Shown piece after piece: positions 7,793 to 16,788 of a DNA stretch of 64,000 nt (the first letter of the stretch is position 1; each line of letters starts with the position of its first letter). Location: positions 260,654-324,653 of the forward strand of contig NZ_QJTD01000002.1 in assembly GCF_003217215.1 (NCBI RefSeq), read 5' to 3'. Made by a program: the position numbers and the translations under genes. Under the pieces are notes generated by a model. The model had not been told where the DNA came from, did no database searches, and saw nothing but the letters and a program-made list of their open reading frames with translations. The DNA is from Winogradskyella epiphytica (GTDB lineage: Bacteria; Bacteroidota; Bacteroidia; Flavobacteriales; Flavobacteriaceae).

Positions 7793-10027
7793 TTGAAAGT
7801 CTGTATTGCCGAAAAACCCAGTGTTGCAAGAGAAATTGCATCAGTATTAGGAGCCACTACAAAACGAGATGGCTACTATGAAGGCAATGGCTATGCAGTT
7901 ACCTATACTTTTGGTCATTTATGTACATTATATGAACCTGTAGATTATAAACCGTATTGGAAAAGTTGGGATTTAAACAACTTACCAATGCTTCCTGAAA
8001 AGTTTAAGGTTAAAGTCGCAAATAATGATGGCATAAAAAAACAATTCAATATTGTAAAAAGTCTATTTGATAAAGCAGAGGTTGTTATAAACTGTGGTGA
8101 TGCGGGTCAGGAAGGAGAATTAATTCAACGTTGGGTAATTAACAAGGCCAACTATAAAGGAAAAGTTGAACGCTTATGGATTTCATCTTTAACTACTGAA
8201 GCTATAAAAGAAGGCTTTCAAAATCTAAAACCTTCTGAAGATTACGACAACCTGTATTATGCTGGTTTCTCTAGATCTATTGGCGATTGGCTTTTAGGAA
8301 TAAATGCTACACGATTATATACCGTAAAACATGGCGGCTATAAGCAGGTCTTGTCGGTAGGAAGAGTGCAGACGCCAACTTTGGCTATGCTAGTTAATCG
8401 ATTTAAGGAGATTGAAAATTTTGTACCACAACCCTATTGGGAACTGCAAACGCTTTATAGAGATACACTTTTTAGCTATGAAGAAGGGCGTTTTCTCAAA
8501 ATGGAAGATGGCGAGGTTTTAGCCAATAAAGTTAAAGAACATGAGTTTGAAATTGTTTCTATAACCAAAAAGAAAGGTACAGAATACGCTCCCAAATTAT
8601 TTGACCTAACGGGATTACAAGTTTATTGCAATACTAAGTTTGGTTTCTCAGCAGACGATACTCTTAAGATTGCACAAAAATTATATGAAAAAAAGGTGGT
8701 GACTTACCCTAGAGTTGATACCACATTTTTACCAAATGATGTTTACCCTAAAGTAAAAGGAATTTTATCTAAACTAACGGATTATTCAGCTCTGACGGCT
8801 CCAGTCTTAGAGAAAAAGATAAAGAAGTCTTCTCGTGTGTTTAACGATAAAAAAGTAACAGATCACCACGCCATTATTCCAACAGGCATGCAAACGCATT
8901 TGCAATACAATGAGCAACAAGTCTACGATATAATTGTAAAGCGATTTATTGCTGTGTTTTATGACGATTGTAAAGTTTCAAATACCACTGTAATCGGAAA
9001 AGCTTCTGATGTTAATTTTAAAACCACCGGAAAAGAAATTTTATCTAAGGGTTGGCGTGTTATTTTTGAATCTGAAAAATCAAATAAGAAGGAAGATGCT
9101 TTATTACCCACCTTTGTTAAAGGTGAAAAAGGGCCACACGAGCCTTCCTTTTTAGAGAAACAAACCAAGCCACCAAATCAATATACCGAAGCTTCTCTTT
9201 TACGTGCCATGGAAACAGCAGGAAAGCAAGTAGAAGACGATGAGTTGAGAGATTTAATGAAGGAAAATGGTATTGGTAGACCTTCTACACGTGCTAATAT
9301 TATTGAAACACTATTTAAACGTAAATATATTAAGCGTAATAAAAAGCAGATTTTACCAACCGTTACAGGAATACAACTGATAGATATTATCCAAAACGAA
9401 CTTTTAAAATCCGCAGAACTTACGGGAACTTGGGAAAAGCAATTAAAAGATATTGAAAAGGGGGAAATTAGTGCAAACACCTTTATTAAAGGCATGAAAC
9501 GCATGGTCGACGCCTTAGTGTACGAAGTAAGAAGTGAAAAGGTTGAAACGCGCATTTCAGCAATAAATAACAAACCTGTTGAGAAGTCCAAAGGAAAATC
9601 AAAATCTAAGGGGAAAACTGCAAAAAAATTGGTTGGTAGTTCTTGTCCTAAATGTAAATCGGGCTCACTAATTAAAGGAAAATCTGCTTATGGCTGTAAT
9701 CTGTATGGAAAGTCGTGTGACTTTACGCTACCGTTTACTTATGGAGAAAAGAAGATTTCTGAAAAACAATTCATCCGACTTCTAAGTAAAGGCTCTACGG
9801 TGAATCTTAAAGGCTTCAAAATTAACGGTGAGACACAAGAAGGATTACTGCGATTTGATGAGGCTTTCAAACTAAAATTTGAACCGAAGAAAGTGGCCAA
9901 GAAAGAAGGAGCTATCAAAGCTGGTGATACCTGTCCGAAATGTAAAACTGGTAAAATACTAAAAGGAAAAACAGCTTTTGGCTGCAGCAATTATAAGACA
10001 GGTTGCGATTTCCGAAGCAACTTTTAA
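7793..10027 (+). CDS. topB: DNA topoisomerase III (type IA), TTG start
   Basis: 744 residues. Toprim domain at the N-terminus (IAEKPSVAREIA from residue 5; DAGQEGE at 103-109). SVGRVQTPTLAML lies at 188-200 and the catalytic tyrosine is Y305 in TYPRVDT. Two C-terminal zinc-finger-like repeats (CPKCKSGSL and CPKCKTGKI, each followed by further cysteines) are typical of Bacteroidota TopB. The start is TTG at 7793: an in-frame TAA lies at 7778-7780 and no ATG lies between, and the N-terminus MKVCIAEKPS matches the family exactly. It relaxes or decatenates single-stranded regions in replication and recombination. A hairpin terminator follows at 10052. Confidence 0.95.
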   Translation: MKVCIAEKPSVAREIASVLGATTKRDGYYEGNGYAVTYTFGHLCTLYEPVDYKPYWKSWDLNNLPMLPEKFKVKVANNDGIKKQFNIVKSLFDKAEVVINCGDAGQEGELIQRWVINKANYKGKVERLWISSLTTEAIKEGFQNLKPSEDYDNLYYAGFSRSIGDWLLGINATRLYTVKHGGYKQVLSVGRVQTPTLAMLVNRFKEIENFVPQPYWELQTLYRDTLFSYEEGRFLKMEDGEVLANKVKEHEFEIVSITKKKGTEYAPKLFDLTGLQVYCNTKFGFSADDTLKIAQKLYEKKVVTYPRVDTTFLPNDVYPKVKGILSKLTDYSALTAPVLEKKIKKSSRVFNDKKVTDHHAIIPTGMQTHLQYNEQQVYDIIVKRFIAVFYDDCKVSNTTVIGKASDVNFKTTGKEILSKGWRVIFESEKSNKKEDALLPTFVKGEKGPHEPSFLEKQTKPPNQYTEASLLRAMETAGKQVEDDELRDLMKENGIGRPSTRANIIETLFKRKYIKRNKKQILPTVTGIQLIDIIQNELLKSAELTGTWEKQLKDIEKGEISANTFIKGMKRMVDALVYEVRSEKVETRISAINNKPVEKSKGKSKSKGKTAKKLVGSSCPKCKSGSLIKGKSAYGCNLYGKSCDFTLPFTYGEKKISEKQFIRLLSKGSTVNLKGFKINGETQEGLLRFDEAFKLKFEPKKVAKKEGAIKAGDTCPKCKTGKILKGKTAFGCSNYKTGCDFRSNF

Positions 10028-10051
10028 TTCTTAGAATATATTCCATAAAAA

Positions 10052-10079
10052 AAAGCCACTATCTTAAGATAATGGCTTT
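10052..10079. terminator. Bidirectional terminator between topB and the cold-shock gene
   Basis: AAAGCCACTATC, loop TTAA, GATAATGGCTTT: a 12-bp stem with one C/A mismatch on the plus strand (a G-U wobble on the minus strand), flanked by A-run and T-rich sequence. It lies between two convergent genes and can serve both. Confidence 0.8.
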
Positions 10080-10101
10080 ATTATTTTATAACAACTAAAA
10101 A

Positions 10102-10560
10102 TTAAGCTTGCTTAACTCTTACGGCGTTCATTCCACGTTGTCCTTTCTCTAGTTCGAAAGTTACTTTGTCATCTTCTGCAATATCGTCAATGATACCACT
10201 AACGTGCGTAAAATGCTTTTCGTTAGTTTCTAAATCGATGATAAATCCAAATCCTTTAGAATTATCATAGAATGATACTTTTCCGGTTCTGATTGGATCA
10301 AATTCTTCTTCGTCTCCTTCTTCTTTCTTTGGAATTCCAATTTCGATATTCTCGGCCTTAACCTTTACCTTCATTGAAGGATCTGGTGGCGTGTCTGTTA
10401 GATTTCCATTATGATCTACATAAGCAATAGGAATCCCTCCTGCTCCATTTTCATCTTTTTCGAGCTTACGCGCTTCCATTTTCTTGCGCTTGTCTTCTCG
10501 TTTTTTTAATCGTTTTTTTTCTTTTTCACTTTTACTAAAAGTCTGTTGTGATTTAGCCAT
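10102..10560 (-). CDS. Cold-shock-domain protein with basic N-terminal extension
   Basis: 152 residues. The C-terminal CSD (91-150) has the RNP1-like SKGFGFI (101-107) and RNP2-like HFTHVSG (116-122), the nucleic-acid-binding aromatic patches. Residues 1-35 are strongly basic and lysine-rich (KKRLKKREDKRKK), likely binding RNA, followed by an acidic linker near 80-87. This is about twice the length of CspA-type proteins. A -7 box lies ~154 nt upstream, so the mRNA should have a long leader, as in cold-shock genes elsewhere. Probable RNA chaperone. Confidence 0.88.
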   Translation of the reverse strand: MAKSQQTFSKSEKEKKRLKKREDKRKKMEARKLEKDENGAGGIPIAYVDHNGNLTDTPPDPSMKVKVKAENIEIGIPKKEEGDEEEFDPIRTGKVSFYDNSKGFGFIIDLETNEKHFTHVSGIIDDIAEDDKVTFELEKGQRGMNAVRVKQA

Positions 10561-10713
10561 TCGTAGTTTTAAAAATTAATTATATATGTGTGCTTTTGAA
10601 AATATTTATAATGCAGACAAGTTAACTAACTTAACAATGAATAGTATTAAAATCTAAAAAAACAACTTAAGGATTAAAGTTATTTGTGTAGTATATTTTC
10701 AATAAACTGACCA

Positions 10714-10721
10714 CAAAGATA
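10714..10721 (-). promoter_or_regulatory. -7 box of the cold-shock gene, long leader
   Basis: The minus strand reads TATCTTTG followed by TGG, a full TAnnTTTG match. It lies just after the stop codon of the upstream DUF4251 gene and about 154 nt before the cold-shock ATG. A TTG is present 15 nt before the TA, closer than usual. Confidence 0.45.
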
Positions 10722-10725
10722 CAAC

Positions 10726-11184
10726 TTATATCCTTTCAATCCTGCCTAGTTGCGTAATATTATTATTACCTGAGTTTAATGATAGAAAAGCTTTACCAAT
10801 TTTATTGATTTTTATTTGGTATTCATCTGTTCCAATATTAAATAAGATTAGGATTTCATACTTAGCATCATTAAAAGAACTTTTATAGTTTTTAAGTCTT
10901 CCATCTAAATTAACTGTTTTGTCAAAAGAACTAAAAGACGCCAATTTTCCTGAAACTTTCGCCTTATTAAATTTTAACCTATTTGTCTTACCATCTACAA
11001 GTTGTCGTTTTTCATCATTAAAAACCGCTTCAGAAATAAATTGAAATTGCTTTGAAATCACTAAAGATTTAGAATTGTTATAAGTGGCCTGAAACATTTC
11101 CTCTTGAGATTGTTTTGTCTGTCCAGTAACAAATGATACTGCAGAAAGGCTAATAAGTAAAGTTAATAAAACTAGTTTCTTCAT
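10726..11184 (-). CDS. DUF4251-type secreted protein
   Basis: 152 residues with a signal peptide (about 1-21, ending SFVTGQ). The rest fits the DUF4251 pattern known from Bacteroidota: a helical start (SQEEMFQATYNNSKSLVISK), beta-rich middle and a terminal G-x-A-x-L-S segment (KIGKAFLSLNS). Probably periplasmic or outer-membrane-facing; the function is unknown. The stop codon of the upstream metalloprotease is separated by a single base from this ATG, so the two are cotranscribed and probably translationally coupled. Confidence 0.75.
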   Translation of the reverse strand: MKKLVLLTLLISLSAVSFVTGQTKQSQEEMFQATYNNSKSLVISKQFQFISEAVFNDEKRQLVDGKTNRLKFNKAKVSGKLASFSSFDKTVNLDGRLKNYKSSFNDAKYEILILFNIGTDEYQIKINKIGKAFLSLNSGNNNITQLGRIERI

Positions 11185-11185
11185 G

Positions 11186-13657
11186 TTATTTTGGGTCTAA
11201 AATTAAATTTATTCTTTCAATGCCATCTTTATAATGATATTTTGTCTCGGTATTTACATTGGCTTTAGATGCTGAAATTAGTAATTGTTTAATCACATTT
11301 AACTCTCCTCTTACCAAGGCTCTAATATCAGATTGATTCACGTTAAAATACTGTCTGCTTCGCTTTGGATCCAAGTCTTTTGTCATTAAATCGAACATTG
11401 CATCTAAATACGCACGCTGCAAATTACGTCTAAAAACTGAAACATTGGAACCTGATTTAGCTTCGGACCATATACCTTGGCGTAAATCACTTAACATTTC
11501 TAATGCTGAATAATTTCTATTATCCAATGCTTGATGATCGATAAGCCTACCTAAACGCTCAAAGTTTAATAAATTAGTCAAATGTCTCACTTGTAAACTT
11601 CTCATTCGATCTGTATAACCAGCATAGTTGATATTTTGAAGAATATCCTTATTTATTAACCATTCAGGAGTTTCAAATGCATTTTTGTGCAACCACTGTA
11701 TAGCAGATTTTTGATAATCTTTATCAACAGGAGTGTAAACCACTCCTTCTTGGGATGGATTTTTCGTATCTTCAACTACTCCACCAACATGCGTTACAAC
11801 ATGTCCTATATAACGACTCCAAACACTAAGCAATTCTCCGTAAAGTTCTTCTAGGTCTTCGTAGTTATCCGTTTTATCACTCGTCCAACTCGGTAAATTC
11901 TTAGCGACAATCTTTAAGTTTTTGAGACCATAGGTACTTGCTTTAATACTATTGTTCCCAATATCTTCGGTTTGAGCTGTAGGATCAAAACGACTACTTT
12001 GTTTTCCAAATTTATAAATTGGATCACCCGCCTTTTCCATAATCCAACGATTTAAAATCTCTTTTTCATCATCTGGAGATTTTGCTTCATCAATATATCT
12101 ATAGCCATAGTTAATGGCATATTCGTCATAAGGACCTAATTGTCTCACAAAACGAATATTTTCGTCTCCTGGTTGTGCAATATAATTGTATCGAGCATAA
12201 TCCATTATAGTAGCCGCTATTCCGTTTTTCTGAGTGAATTCCCCATCTCTATAATCTTCTACATCATAAGCATAACTTGCACTCATATTATGTGGTAAAC
12301 CTAAGGTATGTCCTACCTCATGAGCAATTACCATTTTCATCATTTCACCAATCTCCTCATCAGGTGTATTTAAAGTTCTAGCTGAAGGATTTGCCGCACC
12401 AGTTTCTAATAAGTAGCGATTTCTATAGGATCGTAGATGATTATGATACCAAATAATATCACTTTCAATAATCTCACCACTTCTTGGGTCGGCCACACTT
12501 GGTCCTGTCGCATTTCTAGTTGTACTCGCTACATAGCGCACTACGGAATACCTTATGTCCTCTGGACTAAATTCTGGATCTTCTTCTTTCGATGGTGGAT
12601 CTTTTGCTATAATCGCATTTTTAAAACCAGCAGCTTCAAAAGCTTTTTGCCACAATTCGATACCTTCTTTCATATAGGATCTAAATTTCATTGGCGTTGC
12701 TGGATCTAGGTAATACACTATTGGCTCTATCGGTTCTACTAATTCACCTCTATTATAAGCCTCAATATCTTTAGGAATTAATTTCCATCGTCTTAAATAG
12801 GTCTTCTTGTCAGATTTCAATTCTTCACTTCCATAATCATATTTACTCAAGGTGAACCAACCCACTCTTTCATCGAAATAACGCGGTTGCATTGGTGTTT
12901 TTGGTAATAAAATCATAGATTGATTCATTTGAACGCTTATCGTTTCATCTCCTGTGTTTACAGGTGGATTAGACGCATTATATGTAAAATCCTGAATCAC
13001 TTCAATATTCTCAGGGAAACTTTTAATTGAATTGATAAAGCTTCTGGACTTATCTAAATTCTTCACCTTATACGTAGATCGTAAACGTGAAGATAAACCA
13101 CTAATGGCTTTTACATCTGAACCGTAAAAGTTAGTGACATCGATTACAACAGCTGAAGAGTCTTTTGAAAAAGCAACAATATCAAAGGCGTATAAGGTTG
13201 GTTCATAATTATTCGCTTTGACTGATACATGAATTGGCAAACTATCTGCTGCTACTGCACTATGTGATTTTTCTTTAATCAGTATTTTATTTTTAAAACG
13301 TTCCCAGTTTATCAATCGAGTATTGGTTTTTGTTCCTGCATTGACATATCCACCACCTAAATTTGCAGGTAGTTTAGAAAAACGACTCACCAATAACATA
13401 TCTGTATTCAGTTGTTCCAACGGAATTTCGAAATAATACTTTTCATCAACTAAATGCACGTCGAATAAGCCTACATCAGAAATGGCATCGGCCGTAATCA
13501 CCTTATCGTAAGGTTTTATTTTTCCGTTATTTTTTTTAGGACTTGTTGATTGTGTTTGTGCTCTTGACGTATTATCTTTTTTGTTTCCGGTTGATTGCAC
13601 TGTAGCACAAGATAGTAGAACGCAAGTGCTCACTATTAATGTTAGCGTTTTTCTCAT
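11186..13657 (-). CDS. Zinc-dependent metalloprotease lipoprotein (DUF5117/DUF5118 type)
   Basis: 823 residues. The N-terminus has a lipoprotein signal with lipobox LLSC (Cys 17), followed by a Ser/Thr/Asn/Lys-rich linker. The zinc site HEVGHTLGLPH is at 446-456, with a conserved Met downstream in the metzincin manner (TIMDYA). The large regions before and after match the Bacteroidota family annotated with DUF5117 and DUF5118 domains. It is expected to be an outer-membrane or periplasmic peptidase; its substrate is unknown. It is cotranscribed with the DUF4251 protein downstream. I see no T9SS tail. Confidence 0.88.
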   Translation of the reverse strand: MRKTLTLIVSTCVLLSCATVQSTGNKKDNTSRAQTQSTSPKKNNGKIKPYDKVITADAISDVGLFDVHLVDEKYYFEIPLEQLNTDMLLVSRFSKLPANLGGGYVNAGTKTNTRLINWERFKNKILIKEKSHSAVAADSLPIHVSVKANNYEPTLYAFDIVAFSKDSSAVVIDVTNFYGSDVKAISGLSSRLRSTYKVKNLDKSRSFINSIKSFPENIEVIQDFTYNASNPPVNTGDETISVQMNQSMILLPKTPMQPRYFDERVGWFTLSKYDYGSEELKSDKKTYLRRWKLIPKDIEAYNRGELVEPIEPIVYYLDPATPMKFRSYMKEGIELWQKAFEAAGFKNAIIAKDPPSKEEDPEFSPEDIRYSVVRYVASTTRNATGPSVADPRSGEIIESDIIWYHNHLRSYRNRYLLETGAANPSARTLNTPDEEIGEMMKMVIAHEVGHTLGLPHNMSASYAYDVEDYRDGEFTQKNGIAATIMDYARYNYIAQPGDENIRFVRQLGPYDEYAINYGYRYIDEAKSPDDEKEILNRWIMEKAGDPIYKFGKQSSRFDPTAQTEDIGNNSIKASTYGLKNLKIVAKNLPSWTSDKTDNYEDLEELYGELLSVWSRYIGHVVTHVGGVVEDTKNPSQEGVVYTPVDKDYQKSAIQWLHKNAFETPEWLINKDILQNINYAGYTDRMRSLQVRHLTNLLNFERLGRLIDHQALDNRNYSALEMLSDLRQGIWSEAKSGSNVSVFRRNLQRAYLDAMFDLMTKDLDPKRSRQYFNVNQSDIRALVRGELNVIKQLLISASKANVNTETKYHYKDGIERINLILDPK

Positions 13658-13769
13658 GAATATTATGGTTGATTAGTTGAAAATACTGATAAATATAATT
13701 AATAGATTTTAGTTAGTTTAGTAATTTCTTAAAAGCTGTTAAATTCTTCTCTTATTACTTTATTCACTG

Positions 13770-13777
13770 TACTTTTG
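13770..13777 (+). promoter_or_regulatory. -7 box of the DUF3817/MscS operon
   Basis: TACTTTTG followed by CAC, a full TAnnTTTG match, 16 nt before the ATG at 13794. The implied leader is short (about 10 nt). No TTG is visible 17-23 nt upstream. Confidence 0.55.
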
Positions 13778-13793
13778 CACAAAAATTAACGAG

Positions 13794-14090
13794 ATGCCAA
13801 ACTTATTACCTGTTTTTAGAATTACAGCCTTATTAGAAGGTGTTTCATATATCTTATTGCTGTTCATTGCAACACCAATTAAGTATCTTTATGAAGATCC
13901 GCAATACGTTAAAATGTTAGGAATGCCTCATGGTATTTTATTCATTGCCTATGTAATTATGGCTGTATTAATTAGCTCAGATATGAAATGGCCAAACCGC
14001 ACATTATGGGTAGTTCTTCTAGCATCAGTGATCCCTTTTGGAACTTTTTATATAGAGAAAAAATATTTAAACAAGTCGAAACGTGCTTAA
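13794..14090 (+). CDS. DUF3817 small membrane protein
   Basis: 98 residues with three predicted membrane segments (about 7-27, 44-62, 69-86). The arrangement (FRITALLEGVSY at the start, MLGMPHGILFIAYV in the middle) matches DUF3817, a family of small integral membrane proteins of unknown function. It overlaps the following channel gene by 8 nt, so translation is coupled. Confidence 0.85.
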   Translation: MPNLLPVFRITALLEGVSYILLLFIATPIKYLYEDPQYVKMLGMPHGILFIAYVIMAVLISSDMKWPNRTLWVVLLASVIPFGTFYIEKKYLNKSKRA

Positions 14091-15321
14091 CCTGAGACAT
14101 TTTTTATATGACTTTTTCATTGAGAATGGTTTAACAGAGGATACTGCGAAGTATCTTAATATGTTAGGTCTTCTTCTTGCTCTGTTATTACTTGCTTTTA
14201 TTGTAGACTATATTACCAAACGCTTTTTGTGGCATTTTTCAGCCGGAATTGCAAAACGTACAAAAACAGGATTCGATGATATTCTAATCACGAATAAATT
14301 ACCAAGGAATATAGCACATATTATTCCTCTTTTAATTCTTATTGAATTTGTTCCTCAGGTATTTACAGATTTTGAATACGCTAAAAATATAATTGAAAAA
14401 ACCCTTCAAATTATAGCCATAGTACTTACGCTTCAGATCATTCGAAGCATCTTAAGTTCTATTAAAGACTATCTCAAAACATTATCTAGATATAAGGACA
14501 AGCCTATTGACAGCTATGTTCAAGTATTTATGATTTTTGCCTGGTTACTTGGATTCTTCTCCATTATTGCCATTATTACGGGAGTTTCTTTTATAAAATT
14601 TGCAACGACTTTAGGAGCTGCTTCAGCCGTCATCCTACTTATTTTTAAGGATACAATCTTGGGTTTTGTGGCCAGTATACAAGTATCTATCAATGATATG
14701 GTTAGAATTGGTGATTGGATTACTTTTGATAAATATGGTGCTGATGGTGACGTTATAGAAATTAACTTAGCCACTGTTAAGGTTCAAAACTGGGACAAAA
14801 CAATAACCACTATCCCAACTTATGCTTTAATTTCAGATTCTTTTAAGAATTGGCGAGGCATGCTAGACTCTGGTGGACGCCGAATTAAACGTTCTGTAAT
14901 TGTAAAGACATCTACTATTAAATTCTTAACTGATGAAGATATTGAACGCTTTAGCAAGATTCAGTTAATTACAGATTATTTAGAAACGAGAGCTAAGGAT
15001 ATTAAAGCTCACAACAGTAGAAACAATATTGACAAGTCGGTTTTAATCAACGGAAGAAACTTGACGAATTTTGGAGTATTTAGAAAATACCTTCAAACTT
15101 ATATAGAAAATCATTCAGCCTTAAATAAAGATATGACCTTAATGGTTCGTCAATTAGAGCCAACTCCACAAGGTATTCCTATGGAAGTTTATGCCTTTAG
15201 TAAAGATCAACGTTGGGCTAATTACGAATATATATTAGGAGATATTTTTGACCATATCTTAGCTTCAGTAAAATTCTTTGACTTAGAAATTTACGAGTTA
15301 TCCTTAGATAAACATATCTAA
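14083..15321 (+). CDS. ybdG: MscS-family mechanosensitive channel, YbdG-like
   Basis: 412 residues starting at a GTG inside the last codons of the previous gene; the start MLNLRHFLYDFF fits the family. Five or so membrane helices occupy ~20-200, ending in the pore helix, and are followed by the beta domain. The region KYGADGDVIEINLATVKVQN, then TTIPTYALISDSFKNW and SGGRRIKRS, closely follows E. coli YbdG as I recall it, including its length (415). It releases solutes under hypo-osmotic stress. It ends directly against the convergent thioesterase gene with no bases between the stop codons. Confidence 0.9.
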   Translation: MLNLRHFLYDFFIENGLTEDTAKYLNMLGLLLALLLLAFIVDYITKRFLWHFSAGIAKRTKTGFDDILITNKLPRNIAHIIPLLILIEFVPQVFTDFEYAKNIIEKTLQIIAIVLTLQIIRSILSSIKDYLKTLSRYKDKPIDSYVQVFMIFAWLLGFFSIIAIITGVSFIKFATTLGAASAVILLIFKDTILGFVASIQVSINDMVRIGDWITFDKYGADGDVIEINLATVKVQNWDKTITTIPTYALISDSFKNWRGMLDSGGRRIKRSVIVKTSTIKFLTDEDIERFSKIQLITDYLETRAKDIKAHNSRNNIDKSVLINGRNLTNFGVFRKYLQTYIENHSALNKDMTLMVRQLEPTPQGIPMEVYAFSKDQRWANYEYILGDIFDHILASVKFFDLEIYELSLDKHI

Positions 15322-15711
15322 CTATTCGCCTAATCGGTCTTTAACGAATTCTATTTTTGTTTTTCCATGAGGTGCTGGTTTTCCATTCGGTCCTAAATTA
15401 ACCATGATAATATTATCAACGGTTATGATGGTTTCTCTTGTCATTTTATTTCTTACTTCACATTTAAGCGTAATAGAAGAATTACCGAATTTTTTAACGT
15501 CGATTCCTATTTCGACAATATCGCCTTGTTTGGCTGAAGAGGTAAAATTGATTTCAGACATATACTTGGTGACAACTTTAGAATTTTCAAGCTGAATTGT
15601 TGTATACAGTGCAGCTTCTTCATCTATCCAGGCTAAAAGACGGCCTCCAAATAAAGTACCATTAGGATTTAAATCTTCGGGTTTTACCCATTTTCTTGTA
15701 TGGAATCTCAT
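15322..15711 (-). CDS. Hotdog-fold acyl-CoA thioesterase
   Basis: 129 residues. The sequence has the YciA/BACH-type hotdog layout: an early Asn-Gly-x-x-F-G-G motif (NPNGTLFGGRLLAWIDEEAA, about 14-33) with the catalytic Asp on the long helix, then a beta sheet including DIVEIGIDV. It hydrolyses acyl-CoA thioesters; chain specificity cannot be told. It is probably monocistronic. Its stop codon abuts the stop codon of the MscS gene without a visible terminator. Confidence 0.88.
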   Translation of the reverse strand: MRFHTRKWVKPEDLNPNGTLFGGRLLAWIDEEAALYTTIQLENSKVVTKYMSEINFTSSAKQGDIVEIGIDVKKFGNSSITLKCEVRNKMTRETIITVDNIIMVNLGPNGKPAPHGKTKIEFVKDRLGE

Positions 15712-15914
15712 ATGTATTTGTGTATAATTTATTTAATTATGTTGAAACCTAAAGATAAGCTATACTTCATTTTGAATTAAGTAAAGCACATTAATTTTCT
15801 GAATATTAAAATGGAAAATGTTAATAAGAACGTTAACAATATGATTTAAGTCCACCATTAGTTATTCGCTTATTACGTAATTTTAATAACAGATTAATCA
15901 ATAATCACTTTACC

Positions 15915-16331
15915 ATGTCTACAAGAAACCAAAGCCTTCTATCTATAAGACCCGAAATTTCAACCGCGAAAGTCTATGATGGAATTACGGACCAAGAAGC
16001 ATTTCAAAATACGACTTTACGCCCAATTATCAAGATGCAGCACAATTTATTAATCGCTGTATTTAGTAATTATATAGTGAAACATAAAAATGCATTTCAC
16101 AACTTAAATTTAGATGATCAACTTCGTTATATAGAGAATGCGATTCAAAAGGATATTAAGTTCAGGAATTCATTAAAAGGAATGATTATCGGTCAATTTA
16201 CGGTTGAAGAATACAAGTTATATATTCAGAATTCTTCAGCATTAAATAAACGTATGATGAACATAGTTAAAGAGCGATTAATCCATAGTATTCAATTATT
16301 CACAAAACCAGAAACTCTAGAGGCTATTTAA
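15915..16331 (+). CDS. Conserved Flavobacteriia protein, possible partner of the GreA-like gene
   Basis: 138 residues, no signal peptide or membrane segment, mostly alpha-helical by composition. It opens with a short segment (LLSIRPEI) and then the block EAFQNTTLRPIIKMQHNLL. Proteins with this pattern are common in Flavobacteriia and are often labelled glyoxalase, but I see no glyoxalase metal ligands, so that name is doubtful. It precedes the GreA-like gene by 10 nt and is presumably cotranscribed with it. Function unknown. Confidence 0.65.
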   Translation: MSTRNQSLLSIRPEISTAKVYDGITDQEAFQNTTLRPIIKMQHNLLIAVFSNYIVKHKNAFHNLNLDDQLRYIENAIQKDIKFRNSLKGMIIGQFTVEEYKLYIQNSSALNKRMMNIVKERLIHSIQLFTKPETLEAI

Positions 16332-16341
16332 GGCCGTTTCA

Positions 16342-16788
16342 ATGAAAATTAAGCAACAACTTTTAGAACTTTGTACCCAATGTGCCGATAAGCGCGTATT
16401 AGGCTACAAAAACGAAATAGAACTTATTAAGGAATCTATTGAGAACAATGATAAAGTAAGCAACGAGGAAGATGATTCTGGAAACTCTAAACTCTTAGAT
16501 GATTTAGAAAAAAACATGAATTACCTTAATGATGCTAATAAAATGCGTGAACAGCTCAAACTCATGCGTCCTAATTTAGTTTCGGATTCTGTAGTTTTAG
16601 GCAGCTTGGTTAAAACGGATAGTATCACGTTTTTCATTGCTCTAAGTATGGGAAAGGTTATAGTCGAAGGCTCTGAATATTATATAATTTCACTTGCTTC
16701 TCCACTTGGTCAATTGTTGAGAAATCGTAAAAAAGACGATGAATTTCAGTTTAACGAAAAGCGTTATATTATACAGGAAGTTTTATAA
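16342..16788 (+). CDS. GreA/GreB C-terminal-like protein
   Basis: 148 residues. Residues 1-75 are charged and helical, resembling the coiled-coil of transcript-cleavage factors but acidic and shorter. Residues ~80-148 look like the FKBP-like GreA C-terminal domain (VLGSLVKTDSITFFIALSMG, then SPLGQLLRNRKKDDEF), including the SPLG-x-x-L signature. It may bind RNA polymerase or be a diverged relative with another role. It follows the conserved helical protein by 10 nt. Its 3' end overlaps the convergent DUF2461 gene by 6 nt. Confidence 0.65.
   Translation: MKIKQQLLELCTQCADKRVLGYKNEIELIKESIENNDKVSNEEDDSGNSKLLDDLEKNMNYLNDANKMREQLKLMRPNLVSDSVVLGSLVKTDSITFFIALSMGKVIVEGSEYYIISLASPLGQLLRNRKKDDEFQFNEKRYIIQEVL

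Noticed and set aside
7663..7857. 64-codon minus-strand frame across the topB start
   Set aside because: Mostly antisense to topB and its promoter; no start context or family likeness.
15915..16331. Glyoxalase function
   Set aside because: Relatives carry that label, but the sequence lacks the metal-binding pattern of glyoxalases.
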